34,390 bases of DNA from Pararhodospirillum oryzae (GCF_007992075.1 NZ_BJZO01000046.1:1-34390), one strand, 5' to 3'; counted from the stretch's first letter, positions 7,133-16,448 are shown. Translations and numbers: made by a program. The notes: generated from the sequence alone by a model not told the origin.

Positions 7133-9862
7133 ATGCCTCGTGACAAGGACACGGCCCTGGCGGCGGGCTGCCGCCTTCTGGGGGAGGCCGCGCGGGAGTC
7201 CCTGAAGTGGTTTGCCGACAACGAGGCGTTGGTGGGCTATCGCAAGGCGACCGTGGACCGGGCCGCCAAGCTGGCGAGCCTGGAAGCCCGCAAGCTGGCC
7301 CTGGCGGCGGAACGGCCCATGTCGGTGGGGGTGTTCGGGGCCAGCCAGGCCGGCAAGTCCTTTCTGGTCGGTCGGTTCATCGCCCCCGACCATCAATCCG
7401 CCGCGGTGATCCTTGGCGATGAAAAGGATCCGGTGCGGATGGATTTCCTGCGGGAGATCAATCCGGTTGGCGGAGACGAAACCACGGGCCTGGTCACGCG
7501 GTTTTCGGTGCGCCGCCAGCCCTCTCCCTTCAAGGCTTATCCGGTTCCGCTGCGGCTGCTGAGCGAAGGGGATCTGGTCAAGATTCTGGCCAACTCGTTC
7601 GTGCTTGATCTTTCGGGGCTGGCGGAACGCGCCTTTGATTCCGATCGGTTGACGGCCCTGGTCGCCGAGGCCGAAAGCCAGCGCCAGGCCACCCCCTTCC
7701 CGGGGTTCGACGTCGAGGCGGTTCTGGATCTGGAGCAGTACCTTCAAAAAGAACTGGACGCCCATCCGCTGAACGTCCACGAACCCCTGCGGGAAGCCTA
7801 CTGGATCGAGCTGGAGCGGCTGGTGCCGTTCGTGCCGCCGGCGGCACGGGCCGCCTTGCTGGCCCCCCTGTGGGGCGAAGTTCCCGAGTTCAGCGCCTTG
7901 TATCTGGAACTGCGCGCGGCCCTGGATGAACTGGGGCACGCGGACCTCGCCTATATTTCGCTTGATGCCGTGCGCGACCGTCAGCAAGGCGTGTTGCACG
8001 TCAAAACCATCTATCACCTTGATCCCGTCGCGGCCGATGGCGCCTTCGATCCCAAGGGGCAAGAGGCAATCACGATCATGACCGCGCAGGGGCGCCAGGC
8101 CACCTTGCGCAAGGCGGTGGTGACGGCGCTCACGGCCGAATTGTGCATTACCCTGGAGTCCGCCCCGTGGCCGTTCTTTGAACACACCGATTTCCTGGAC
8201 TTTCCCGGCGCGCGAGGACGCCTGAGCTCCACGGCGGTCAAGATCCTGCGTGAGTCCAGGAAAGAAAATAAATTCCAGGAGCGCGCCTATTGTTATCTGC
8301 GCGGCAAGGTCGCGGTTCTGTTCGATAAATATTCGTCAGACCTTGAATTGAATACCATGCTTTTGTGCGCCGATGACCGAAACCAGGAAGTGGCGAAGCT
8401 GGCCGACCTGGTCCAGGGCTGGGTCGCGCGAACCCATGGGGCAACCCCCGAAAAACGCGAAGGCAGCCGGACCACGCTGTTTTTTTGCCTGACCAAGGCG
8501 GACACCTTGTTCCAGCAGAAAGCGGGCGCCACATCGGAGAATATTATTACAACCAGATTTAACAAGGATGTCGGGTTCTACGCGTCATGGACAAAAGAGT
8601 GGAAAAATGGAAAGCCGTTTTCAAATATCTTCATGATCAGGAACCCCAAGTTTGTCTGTCGGGATCTTTTTGAATACGAAGCCCCTCCCGCCGGCTCGGC
8701 GGAAGACGACGTGGGGGTGGAACGGGGCCTTTTGCCCGGGGTCACTTCCCGCCTGGAGGCGTTCAGGAAAACTTTTCTGGGGCTTGATGTCGTCCAGACC
8801 CACGTGGCCGATCCCGAGGCCAAGCTGGACGCGGTGTTGCGCCTCAACGACGGGGGCGTGACCTTGCTGGCCGATCACTTGGCCCCGACCTGCGATCCCG
8901 ACCTTAAATTCACCCAGGTTCACCGCCGGGCCCAGGATCTGGCCCAGACGTTGAAAAGCGTTCTAAGCGGATTCCACGAAGGGGGAGACCTCGAACATCG
9001 CCTGCGGGAACGGCAAAGGGACGCCCTCAAGGTCTTGCAGTGCTTTCAGACCCGCGCGGACTGCATCGGCCGCTTCATCGCTCTTTTGGAAATCGACGAG
9101 GAAACCCTGGGCCAGGAGTTCTTGAAGGTGGCCCGGGGCGAGGAAGACGAGACCTCCGGCGAGGCGGACCGTGTTGGCACCACCATGGCGCCCCTGGCCC
9201 TGGGCGCGGGGGGGCTGTCGTTGTCCCTGTCCCTGTCCCTGGACAAAGCGCTGCCGGACCTTCTGGGCGGGGCGATGCCGGTGCCCAAGCCCAGCCTGGC
9301 CGCCGTTTTTGGCGAAGCCGCCGTGCGGCGCTGGCTGACCCGGTTGGGCGACGCCGCCCAGGACGAGGTTCTGGCCGAACGTCATGGCCTGACTGTCGAG
9401 GCGTTTTCCATCGTCGTGCGCGAACTGGAAATCGCCGCGCGCCGCTACAAGCTGGCCGGGCAGATCGCCGAGGAGTTGGGTCCGATCCTGAGTTACCATC
9501 AAAGGCCCGACGAACACATGGCCCGGGTGGCCATGGTGTCGGCCATGATCATCAACGGCCTGGTCTGCCACCTGGGGCGGGATCGTCCGGACGCCCGCAA
9601 CGGTGATCGAAGGTTTTTCGCGAAATCCCCCCCCGTCTTGAAGGACGGCCTGCCGTGCCTGCCCGAGGATCTCCGGGAACTGGATGGGGTCCGCACCGCC
9701 ACCTTGTCGGATTGGGCGCTGGGGTTCGTTTTCCTGGCCCAGGAAAGCGCCTCGTCCCTGGAAGGGGGGGTGATCGATGTCGAACAAAACGCGCGCATGG
9801 GGGCGATCTTGAAACAGATTGCCCAGGTGGCGGGGGAGGAGGGAACACACGATGCGCATTGA
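7133..9862 (+). CDS. srfC: SrfC-family putative virulence factor with dynamin-like GTPase motifs
   Basis: A 909-residue cytoplasmic protein of the SrfC family. The N-terminal half carries P-loop GTPase motifs: G1 at residues 69-76 (GASQAGKS), G3 at 356-359 (DFPG) and G4 at 454-457 (TKAD). The large spacing between G1 and G3 and the long helical C-terminal half are reminiscent of dynamin-like GTPases. That comparison is mine from the motifs; family pages usually say only virulence factor. A Ser/Leu-rich stretch at about 695-710 could be a membrane-touching segment. It follows srfB by 78 bases and overlaps the next gene by 11 bases, implying translational coupling. Confidence 0.85.
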   Translation: MPRDKDTALAAGCRLLGEAARESLKWFADNEALVGYRKATVDRAAKLASLEARKLALAAERPMSVGVFGASQAGKSFLVGRFIAPDHQSAAVILGDEKDPVRMDFLREINPVGGDETTGLVTRFSVRRQPSPFKAYPVPLRLLSEGDLVKILANSFVLDLSGLAERAFDSDRLTALVAEAESQRQATPFPGFDVEAVLDLEQYLQKELDAHPLNVHEPLREAYWIELERLVPFVPPAARAALLAPLWGEVPEFSALYLELRAALDELGHADLAYISLDAVRDRQQGVLHVKTIYHLDPVAADGAFDPKGQEAITIMTAQGRQATLRKAVVTALTAELCITLESAPWPFFEHTDFLDFPGARGRLSSTAVKILRESRKENKFQERAYCYLRGKVAVLFDKYSSDLELNTMLLCADDRNQEVAKLADLVQGWVARTHGATPEKREGSRTTLFFCLTKADTLFQQKAGATSENIITTRFNKDVGFYASWTKEWKNGKPFSNIFMIRNPKFVCRDLFEYEAPPAGSAEDDVGVERGLLPGVTSRLEAFRKTFLGLDVVQTHVADPEAKLDAVLRLNDGGVTLLADHLAPTCDPDLKFTQVHRRAQDLAQTLKSVLSGFHEGGDLEHRLRERQRDALKVLQCFQTRADCIGRFIALLEIDEETLGQEFLKVARGEEDETSGEADRVGTTMAPLALGAGGLSLSLSLSLDKALPDLLGGAMPVPKPSLAAVFGEAAVRRWLTRLGDAAQDEVLAERHGLTVEAFSIVVRELEIAARRYKLAGQIAEELGPILSYHQRPDEHMARVAMVSAMIINGLVCHLGRDRPDARNGDRRFFAKSPPVLKDGLPCLPEDLRELDGVRTATLSDWALGFVFLAQESASSLEGGVIDVEQNARMGAILKQIAQVAGEEGTHDAH

Positions 9863-10931
9863 GCAAGACGACTCCTTCTCCGATGGCGGCTATGTCCGCC
9901 TGATCGTCCCCGGAGCCGCCGATCAGGCCTCCGGGCGGTTGCGCGTGGTGATCCGACGCTTCAGCGCGTCGCAAAACTGCCTGGGCCGGGGGGGGTGGCA
10001 ATCAAGCGACTGTGTCTTGCGCCCGCGTCGGATCGAGATCGAGGACCAGGATCTGGTCATGATCCTGGGGCCGGAGATCGTCGATCCCATCGAAGCCTAC
10101 ACCCCGGTCGCGGTCCAGATTCCCCTGCTGGGCCTGGAAGAACGGATGCGCTGGCCGGACGTGCGCCCCAGTCAGGACTATGAAGCCACGGCCGTGGTGG
10201 ACGAGGAGGACGAAACCGATGTGCCGATCCGTGGAGGAACCGTTCCTCCGGACCAGGGCCAGGACACGGGCACGACGGACCGCTCTTCCGAGGGGGATGT
10301 TTCGATTCCCCAGGAACAAGGTGTTGATGAAAATGATCGCAATGAAGATAAAATAGAAGAGGAGAGGTCAGGGATTAAAGCCGTAAGCATCAGCAAGGGG
10401 GAGGTTCGTCCCCTGAAAGAAAACAATAAATACAAAATTAAGTATGTCTATTATGCTTTGTTGTTGACGCTGATTGTTTTAATTATGTTTTTGCTGTATT
10501 GGTTTTTGGCTCGGGGGGATTCGGTCCCGACGCCCTCTTCGGAAGCGTCTTCGTCTCCCATTTCGGAGCCTGTCACGCCAACACCGGCCCCGGCCCCGCC
10601 ATCCGCGCCGACCCTGGAGCAACGCCATCAGGCGGCACGCGATGAAATGGCGGGACACAACTACGATGGTGCCGTTCCGCACTTGCGGACCCTGGTGGAC
10701 GAGGGCTACGCCCCGGCGGCCCTGGATCTCGCCCGATATTATCAAGCCAGGGATCCGGGCGAGGCGTTGGCGTTGATCAAGACCGCCTGCGCGGCTGGGG
10801 TGCCCGAAGCCCCGGCGGCGCTTGCCGACATCAAGGCCGCGTTGGAAGCGCGACGGGACCAGGGCGACGAGGAGGCCAAATGGGCGTTGAAAACCGGGTT
10901 TGACGAGGCGCGAGCCGCCTGCCGGCTTTGA
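9852..10931 (+). CDS. Unknown single-pass membrane protein with TPR/Sel1-like periplasmic end
   Basis: A 359-residue protein I cannot name. Residues 1-105 form a folded N-terminal region with many beta-strand-like segments and three Arg/Trp-rich patches. Residues 108-195 are a highly acidic, probably disordered linker. One membrane segment spans about 199-219. After a Ser/Pro-rich spacer the C-terminus (about 255-355) reads like short helical repeats of the TPR/Sel1 kind (AARDEMAGHNYDGAVPHLRTLVDEGYAPAALDLARYY). The start overlaps the end of srfC and has a GGAGGAGGG ribosome binding site, so it is coupled to srfC. The coding sequence is distinctly AT-rich from about 10320 to 10510. It would link cytoplasmic SrfB/C to the periplasmic components (inference). 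Confidence 0.75.
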   Translation: MRIEQDDSFSDGGYVRLIVPGAADQASGRLRVVIRRFSASQNCLGRGGWQSSDCVLRPRRIEIEDQDLVMILGPEIVDPIEAYTPVAVQIPLLGLEERMRWPDVRPSQDYEATAVVDEEDETDVPIRGGTVPPDQGQDTGTTDRSSEGDVSIPQEQGVDENDRNEDKIEEERSGIKAVSISKGEVRPLKENNKYKIKYVYYALLLTLIVLIMFLLYWFLARGDSVPTPSSEASSSPISEPVTPTPAPAPPSAPTLEQRHQAARDEMAGHNYDGAVPHLRTLVDEGYAPAALDLARYYQARDPGEALALIKTACAAGVPEAPAALADIKAALEARRDQGDEEAKWALKTGFDEARAACRL

Positions 10932-10947
10932 AGAGGGGAGCCAGGAC

Positions 10948-12903
10948 ATGACAACGGGGCACGACCACCCGATCAACCGGAACCGGCACCCGTGGGCCCG
11001 CGTGCTTGCGCTTGTCCTGATCTTGATGGGGGGCGCGGGAGGGCTTGAACCCCGCCTCGCGCAGGCGGCCCCCCTGTTGATTCCGGGGAAGACCACGCTC
11101 TACCAGCGGATCTTGACCCGTCCCGGCGCCGTCATCGTCACGACGCCCGACTCCGGGCGGGAAGTGGCCCGACCTCATGCGTTTTCCGCGTACTACGTGT
11201 TTCAGGTCGTGAACCGGGGGGCAACGGACTGGCTGGCCGTGGGACCCTCGCAGCGGGGCGAGCCCATTGGCTGGATCGCCAGGAACAAGACGGTCGAGTG
11301 GCGCTCCACCATTATCCTGACGTTCACGCCGGCGGTCGGGCGCCAGCCCACCTTGTTCTTCGATACCGAGGCGGCGGCCCGCGCCGTGGCCGAAAGCCCG
11401 GATCTCGATCGCATGATCGGGCCCCTTGTCGCCGACACCCGGGCGGGGCGGCCGCCCGCCGGGTCGGGGATCATCTCCATTGAACCCCGGGAACTGGTCG
11501 ATTTCGACAGCCGGTTCTATTTGCTTCCGGTTCTGGAGGCGCGCCAGGTGATGCTGGACTCGGGGTACAGAGCCACCCTGACCCGGGTGGCATCGATTCC
11601 CACGGATGAAACCCGCGAGCCCAGCCGGGAGCCCTATCGGGTGGGTATCGTGTTCGTGATCGATTCCACGAAATCGATGCAGCCTTATATCGATCGTACC
11701 CGCGAGGCCGTGCGCCGGATTTTCTCCTCCGTCCGCGCGTCCGACATCGCCGACAAGGTCAGTTTTGGCGCGGTGGAGTTCCGCGACAGCGTCGAGGCGG
11801 TCCCGGGCCTGGGTTTCGTCAGCCGGGTGGTGGCGCCGCTGCGCCTGCCTCCCGATCACGAGGACTTCCTGCGGCGCCTGGACACCATTCAAGCCACCTC
11901 GGTGAGCAGCCAGGGCTTCCAGGAGGATGGCCTGGCTGGGGTCATGGCGGCTGTCCGTCTCGATGAATGGAAGAATTTCGCGGGGAAATACATCATCTAT
12001 TTCTCGGACGCGGACATGCGCGAGCCGCCGGATCCCCTGGCGACGACAGGTTATGTCGCCGATCATGTGAACAAACTGGCCAAGGAGAATAAAATCGGCA
12101 TTTTTTCCTTGCTGCTGGCCACGCCGCAAGGAGAGAACAGCCATCGTCGCGCGGAACAGCAGATGCGCGCGCTTTCGCATTGGGATGGGGCAGGGACCCA
12201 ACCATTTTATCGGGTTCCGGATGGGAATCTCGCGGACTTCGGCCCAAGGATTGATCGCCTGACCGAAAACTTGATTGGTCAGGTGCGGGAAGCCGCCGGA
12301 GGGGCAAGCCCCGATCTTCGCGACGCCGACGCGTTGACCCTGGCCGCCCACGACATGGGGCAGGCCATGCGTCTTGCCTGGCTGGGGCGGGTGCGTGGCA
12401 CGGCGGCCCCCGACATCCTGGAGGCCTGGGCGCCTGACATCGCCTTGGACAACCCCGACAACAAGGCCTTCACCATCCAGATTCTGCTGACCAAGAACCA
12501 GCTTAGTCGTCTGCGCGACGCCTTGACCCTGGTTCTTGAAGCCGGACAGACGACGCTACACACCCGGCCCGATCAGTTTTTCGACCAGCTGCGCCTGGTG
12601 GTGGGGCGTGCGATGCGCGAAGGAACCGTGGATCTGCCCGACCCCTCGCGCATCACGGCGCTGGGGGATTTGATGGGGGAATATCTGGATGGATTGCCCT
12701 ACCAAAGCGAACTCACCGGCATCACGCCCGACAGGTGGCGTCTGATGGGAGCCAGCGAGCAGGATCTTGCCGTGGTCCGGATCCGCTCCAAACTGAGGGC
12801 GTACCAGGAGATTCATGACAACGCGGATCTGTGGAGACCCCTGGTCGACGGAGCGCCCGACGACGAGAAGGTGGCGGCCATCCCGTTGAGCCTGCTGCCA
12901 TGA
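10948..12903 (+). CDS. Periplasmic VWA-domain protein resembling the C-terminal half of PpkA
   Basis: A 651-residue exported protein. A signal peptide (about 1-40, cleavage after AQA) precedes a beta-rich SH3-like region (LIPGKTTLYQRILTRPGA ... WLAVG ... GWI) and a VWA domain that begins near residue 230 with a MIDAS-like D239-S-T-K-S243. This arrangement is that of the periplasmic part of PpkA, the Thr kinase of the Pseudomonas H1 type VI system, but no kinase domain or membrane segment is present, and none lies elsewhere in the window. The genes downstream match the TagQRST partners of PpkA. It starts 16 bases after the previous gene behind a GAGGGGAG site. An in-frame GTG/ATG-type start near 10900 would destroy the clean signal peptide. 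Confidence 0.78.
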   Translation: MTTGHDHPINRNRHPWARVLALVLILMGGAGGLEPRLAQAAPLLIPGKTTLYQRILTRPGAVIVTTPDSGREVARPHAFSAYYVFQVVNRGATDWLAVGPSQRGEPIGWIARNKTVEWRSTIILTFTPAVGRQPTLFFDTEAAARAVAESPDLDRMIGPLVADTRAGRPPAGSGIISIEPRELVDFDSRFYLLPVLEARQVMLDSGYRATLTRVASIPTDETREPSREPYRVGIVFVIDSTKSMQPYIDRTREAVRRIFSSVRASDIADKVSFGAVEFRDSVEAVPGLGFVSRVVAPLRLPPDHEDFLRRLDTIQATSVSSQGFQEDGLAGVMAAVRLDEWKNFAGKYIIYFSDADMREPPDPLATTGYVADHVNKLAKENKIGIFSLLLATPQGENSHRRAEQQMRALSHWDGAGTQPFYRVPDGNLADFGPRIDRLTENLIGQVREAAGGASPDLRDADALTLAAHDMGQAMRLAWLGRVRGTAAPDILEAWAPDIALDNPDNKAFTIQILLTKNQLSRLRDALTLVLEAGQTTLHTRPDQFFDQLRLVVGRAMREGTVDLPDPSRITALGDLMGEYLDGLPYQSELTGITPDRWRLMGASEQDLAVVRIRSKLRAYQEIHDNADLWRPLVDGAPDDEKVAAIPLSLLP

Positions 12904-13643
12904 CCGCGCTGATGACCATCAAAGGCCTGCGCAAGACGCGCAAAAGCGAGGACAGCCTTTTTAGCGTTGTCGTCCCCGACCTGGAGGTCCGGCCGGGGGA
13001 TCGCCTGGCACTGGTGGGGGAAAGCGGATGCGGCAAAAGCACGCTGATCGGGCTCCTGGCCTTGGCCATGCGTCCGTCGTCGGGGCAGGTGTTCGCCGTG
13101 GCCGGTCCCGATGGCGCCAGGGTGCTTGATGTCCTTGAAGCCTGGAAACGGGGGCAGGACGACCGTCTGACCGCGTGGCGCTGCGCCTTGTTCGGGTATG
13201 TCCAGCAGGTGGGGGGGCTGCTGCCGTTCCTGAGCGTGCGCCAGAACCTGGCGTTGCCCCAGGCGCTGGCGGGGCGGAAGGATCCGGCCTTGCTGAACGA
13301 GCTGGCGGCCCGTCTGGGGATTCAGGCCCTGCTGGACCGCTTCCCGGAAACCCTGTCGGTGGGGCAACGTCAGCGGGTCAGCGTGGCGCGGGCCCTGGCC
13401 CACCGTCCCGCCCTGATCCTGGCCGACGAACCCACCGCCGCGCTGGACCGCGCCAATGCCCAGGAAGTCATGCGCCTGCTGGTCGATCAGGCCATCGAGC
13501 GCCGGATCGCCCTGATTCTCGCGACTCACGATCCGGCCCTGAGCGCGTCATTCGGCTTTGAAACCGTCGAGGCCCGGTGCCTTCCCGGAGGACAAACATC
13601 CTTTAGCCGTCCTCTTCCCTCGTCGGACGGGGGAGACGCATGA
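12900..13643 (+). CDS. ABC transporter ATP-binding protein, LolD/MacB/TagT-like
   Basis: A 247-residue ATPase with Walker A G40-ESGCGKST, a Q-loop, signature LSVGQRQRVSVARAL, Walker B LILADEPTAALD and an H-loop histidine in ATHD. The LSVGQxQR-VARAL type is that of the LolD/FtsE/MacB group, which drive mechanical work in the periplasm rather than transport across the membrane. Its ATG overlaps the stop of the VWA gene (ATGA), and its own stop overlaps the permease start in the same way. By position and family it corresponds to TagT of the TagQRST module. Substrate unknown. Confidence 0.9.
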   Translation: MTALMTIKGLRKTRKSEDSLFSVVVPDLEVRPGDRLALVGESGCGKSTLIGLLALAMRPSSGQVFAVAGPDGARVLDVLEAWKRGQDDRLTAWRCALFGYVQQVGGLLPFLSVRQNLALPQALAGRKDPALLNELAARLGIQALLDRFPETLSVGQRQRVSVARALAHRPALILADEPTAALDRANAQEVMRLLVDQAIERRIALILATHDPALSASFGFETVEARCLPGGQTSFSRPLPSSDGGDA

Positions 13644-14866
13644 AACCCTGGTATTCCGGACAGGCCATGGTCCTGGGCTGGCGCGATTTGCGTCATGAAC
13701 CCGTTGCCGCCTTGTGTCAGGTCCTGGCGGTGATGGCGGTCCTGACTCCCCTGCTGCTTCTGTACGGTTTGAAGACCGGCGTCATCACCCATCTTCTGGA
13801 TGATTTGCGCAAGGACGTGCGCACGCTTCAGGTGTCGATCGTCAACGAAACCAATTTTACGACGGATTGGATCGTGGCGCGGCGCCAGGATCCGGCGGTC
13901 GGCTTCATCCAGGCCCATACCCGCAGCCTCGCCACCGACGTGGATCTGGTGGTCGGCCAGGGGACGGAGCAACGCCTGGGCCGCGCGACGCTGCTGGCCT
14001 CCGGGGCCGGAGATCCCTTGCTGCCGGACGCGACACTTCCTCCCGACCTTCATGGGATCGTGGTGTCACGGGCGTTGGCGTCTACCTTGAAGGTTGACAC
14101 GGGATACGAAGTCAATCTCATGGTTTCTCGAAAGTGGCAGGGGGGGCTGCAGGCGGTCAGGCTGCCCTTGACGGTGGCGGGCATTGTTCCGCTGGAGAAA
14201 CTGGAGGGCGCGGTGGCCCTGGTTGCCCTGGATACCCTTGTCGATGTGGAACGCTGGCGGGACGGGGCGGCCGTGCCGGAGCGCGGTTGGATGGAGGGGG
14301 AGGAACGGGGGCCCCGGGTTCCCAGTTTTCCCAACATCCGGCTTTATGCCGCCAGCCTGGAGGCCGTGGCTCCCCTGGTCGGGCGCCTGAGCGCCGAGGG
14401 CTACGAGGTCCGCTCACACCTCGGGGCCATCAATGGCATTCTGACGCTCAATCACGGCCTTGATCTTCTGTTCGTGATGCTGGGGGGCGCGGCCGCCCTT
14501 GGGGGCAGCATCGCCTTTGGCGCGACGCTGTGGGCCAACGTGCTGCGCAAGCAAGGCTTCGTGGCCCTGATCCGGCTGCAGGGCATGCGACGCCGTGCCG
14601 TGATGTTCTTTCCCCTGACCCAGGCCGTGGCGCTGACCTTGGGGGGATTTGGTGTATCCGTGGCGGTCGCGGAACTGGCGCAGGCCCTCATCAACCGTTT
14701 TCTCGGTCCGGAATTTGGCATTGGATCGGCGGTGTGTCGCATCCTGCCCGAGCACATCGGGGTTGCCGCCCTCCTTGCGCTCGCCCTTGCCATCGTGGCG
14801 TCGCTGGCCGCGGCCGCGACCATTGCCCGGACCGATCCCAGCCAGGGGGTGATCCATGTGGTCTGA
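13640..14866 (+). CDS. ABC transporter permease, FtsX/MacB type, TagS-like
   Basis: A 408-residue inner-membrane protein with one N-terminal membrane segment (about 23-45), a periplasmic domain of roughly 220 residues and three C-terminal segments: about 273-299, 315-345 and 373-398. This 1+3 layout is diagnostic of FtsX/MacB/LolE-type permeases, which couple ATP use by their partner to movement of a periplasmic domain. The partner ATPase overlaps it by 4 bases and the SUMF1-like gene overlaps its end by 11. It corresponds to TagS. No substrate can be inferred from the sequence. Confidence 0.85.
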   Translation: MKPWYSGQAMVLGWRDLRHEPVAALCQVLAVMAVLTPLLLLYGLKTGVITHLLDDLRKDVRTLQVSIVNETNFTTDWIVARRQDPAVGFIQAHTRSLATDVDLVVGQGTEQRLGRATLLASGAGDPLLPDATLPPDLHGIVVSRALASTLKVDTGYEVNLMVSRKWQGGLQAVRLPLTVAGIVPLEKLEGAVALVALDTLVDVERWRDGAAVPERGWMEGEERGPRVPSFPNIRLYAASLEAVAPLVGRLSAEGYEVRSHLGAINGILTLNHGLDLLFVMLGGAAALGGSIAFGATLWANVLRKQGFVALIRLQGMRRRAVMFFPLTQAVALTLGGFGVSVAVAELAQALINRFLGPEFGIGSAVCRILPEHIGVAALLALALAIVASLAAAATIARTDPSQGVIHVV

Positions 14867-16448
14867 TCTAAAAGGGCTGTTGTCGGGCGTGGTCGTGCTG
14901 GGGGCGTTGTCTCCTGGCGCCGGCGCGTGGGCCGGCGATGGCGCCCCGATCGCCTGGGCGGAAAAATACTGGAATCCAGGCAAGGCCGATGGCGACGTGG
15001 TGATCCCCCTGCCGTGCGGGGGAGGGATGGCCTTTCGGGTGGTGCGCACCGACGTGGGCGATAACTGGCTCGCGGACCAGCCCTTCAAAATGGGACAATG
15101 GTCGGAAAGATCGGCCGCCTCGGGCGGGGAAAGCGCCGACGCGCTGGCGTACAGCCAGTATCAGCGCAACGCGTATCTGGCGGGGAGCCTGAGCCAGGAC
15201 GGCGAATCGGCGCACCGTTATTTCCTGATGGGCAAGTACGAAGTCACGCGCGACCAGTACAAGGCCGTGATGGAAGAAACCTGCCCAACCGCGAAGACGG
15301 CGGGGCGGACTCCCGTGGACAATATATCCTGGTTTGACGCGGTTCATTTTACCCAAAGGTTGACGGAATGGCTCATGGTCAACAGTCCCCCCAGCCTGCC
15401 CAAGGAAGAGGGGGTCCACGCCTTCGTGCGCCTGCCCACCGAGGAGGAATGGGAATTCACGGTGCGCGGCGGGCAGGCGGTGACGCCCGACGAATTCCTG
15501 GCCGATCGCTTTCCCATGCCCGAAGGCGTGTCGCAATACATCTGGTACCAAGGCAGCGACTCGTGCCGGGGCGATCTGCAGGTGATTGGTCTTCACAAAC
15601 CCAATCCCTTGGGCGTGCACGACATGCTGGGCAACGTCCAGGAAATGATGCTGGAGCCTTTTCACATGGTCCGGCCCGGACGCCCGCATGGCCAGGTGGG
15701 GGGGCTGGTCTACCGGGGGGGCTCGTGTCAGATCGGCGAAACGCAGATCACATCGGCCTTCCGGTTCGAAGCCAGCTATTACGAAGACAGCACGGGCAAG
15801 GCCAGGGCCCAACCCATGGCGGGGTTTCGGGTGCTGATCGCCGGGCCCGTCGTGACGGGGCATGACCGGCTCGCGCGCATCAAGGCGGATTGGAACCGTG
15901 TGTCCGATCTGCCCGGAGTATCCCTTGAAGGAGGGCCGGCGGAGCAGTTGGAAAAAGCCGCGACAGTCGTCGAGAACAGCGATCTGAGCCGGCAGCTGCT
16001 GACGATTGCCACGACCGTGCGCCGGGAAGCGGCCGAACGTCAGGAAATAAACGAGCGCGCCATTCAGTCCAATCTGCGCGCCGGCGCCCTGACCATTCGT
16101 CAGTATCGCGACGAAATGCAAAGACAAAATAAAATCAAGGCAGCCATGGACGTGAATGCCGGCGGATCGGCCAGTCTTGACAAGGAATACGCCGACTCCT
16201 TGATGGCGATCAAGGCGCGCATGCGATTGACCCAAGGTGTTTACACGTGGCTTCTGGCGCGAACCGCCGAGGATTTCAAAAGCCCTGATATCCAATCCCA
16301 GGCCACGGCTGTTTCCCGGCAATTGCGGGAAATCGATGCCGTGGCCATGGCCGACTTCGCCGTTCTTTTCGCGACCCAGGCCCAACGCTGGGCCAGGGAA
16401 GGCGGAGGGGACGTCAATGTCTATCTCGCCGAACTGCTTTCTCGCTAA
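14856..16448 (+). CDS. Exported formylglycine-generating-enzyme-fold (SUMF1) protein, TagR-like
   Basis: A 530-residue protein with a signal peptide (about 1-26) and a SUMF1/FGE domain at about residues 55-330. Family marks are FLMGKYEVTRDQYKAVM, RLPTEEEWEF (192-201), PLGVHDMLGNVQEMMLEPF (251-269), YRGGSC (286-291) and AGFRVL (322-327). Only a single Cys follows RGGS and no clear catalytic Cys pair is seen, so it is probably a structural or sensing protein, as TagR of the type VI system is thought to be. A helical, coiled-coil-like tail (about 340-530) is an extra relative to a plain FGE domain. The start overlaps the permease gene by 11 bases. Confidence 0.82.
   Translation: MWSDLKGLLSGVVVLGALSPGAGAWAGDGAPIAWAEKYWNPGKADGDVVIPLPCGGGMAFRVVRTDVGDNWLADQPFKMGQWSERSAASGGESADALAYSQYQRNAYLAGSLSQDGESAHRYFLMGKYEVTRDQYKAVMEETCPTAKTAGRTPVDNISWFDAVHFTQRLTEWLMVNSPPSLPKEEGVHAFVRLPTEEEWEFTVRGGQAVTPDEFLADRFPMPEGVSQYIWYQGSDSCRGDLQVIGLHKPNPLGVHDMLGNVQEMMLEPFHMVRPGRPHGQVGGLVYRGGSCQIGETQITSAFRFEASYYEDSTGKARAQPMAGFRVLIAGPVVTGHDRLARIKADWNRVSDLPGVSLEGGPAEQLEKAATVVENSDLSRQLLTIATTVRREAAERQEINERAIQSNLRAGALTIRQYRDEMQRQNKIKAAMDVNAGGSASLDKEYADSLMAIKARMRLTQGVYTWLLARTAEDFKSPDIQSQATAVSRQLREIDAVAMADFAVLFATQAQRWAREGGGDVNVYLAELLSR

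Noticed and set aside
10948-12903. Calling the VWA protein PpkA and the locus a type VI secretion system
   Set aside because: No kinase domain and no Tss/Hcp/VgrG genes are present in the window; only the signalling partners match.
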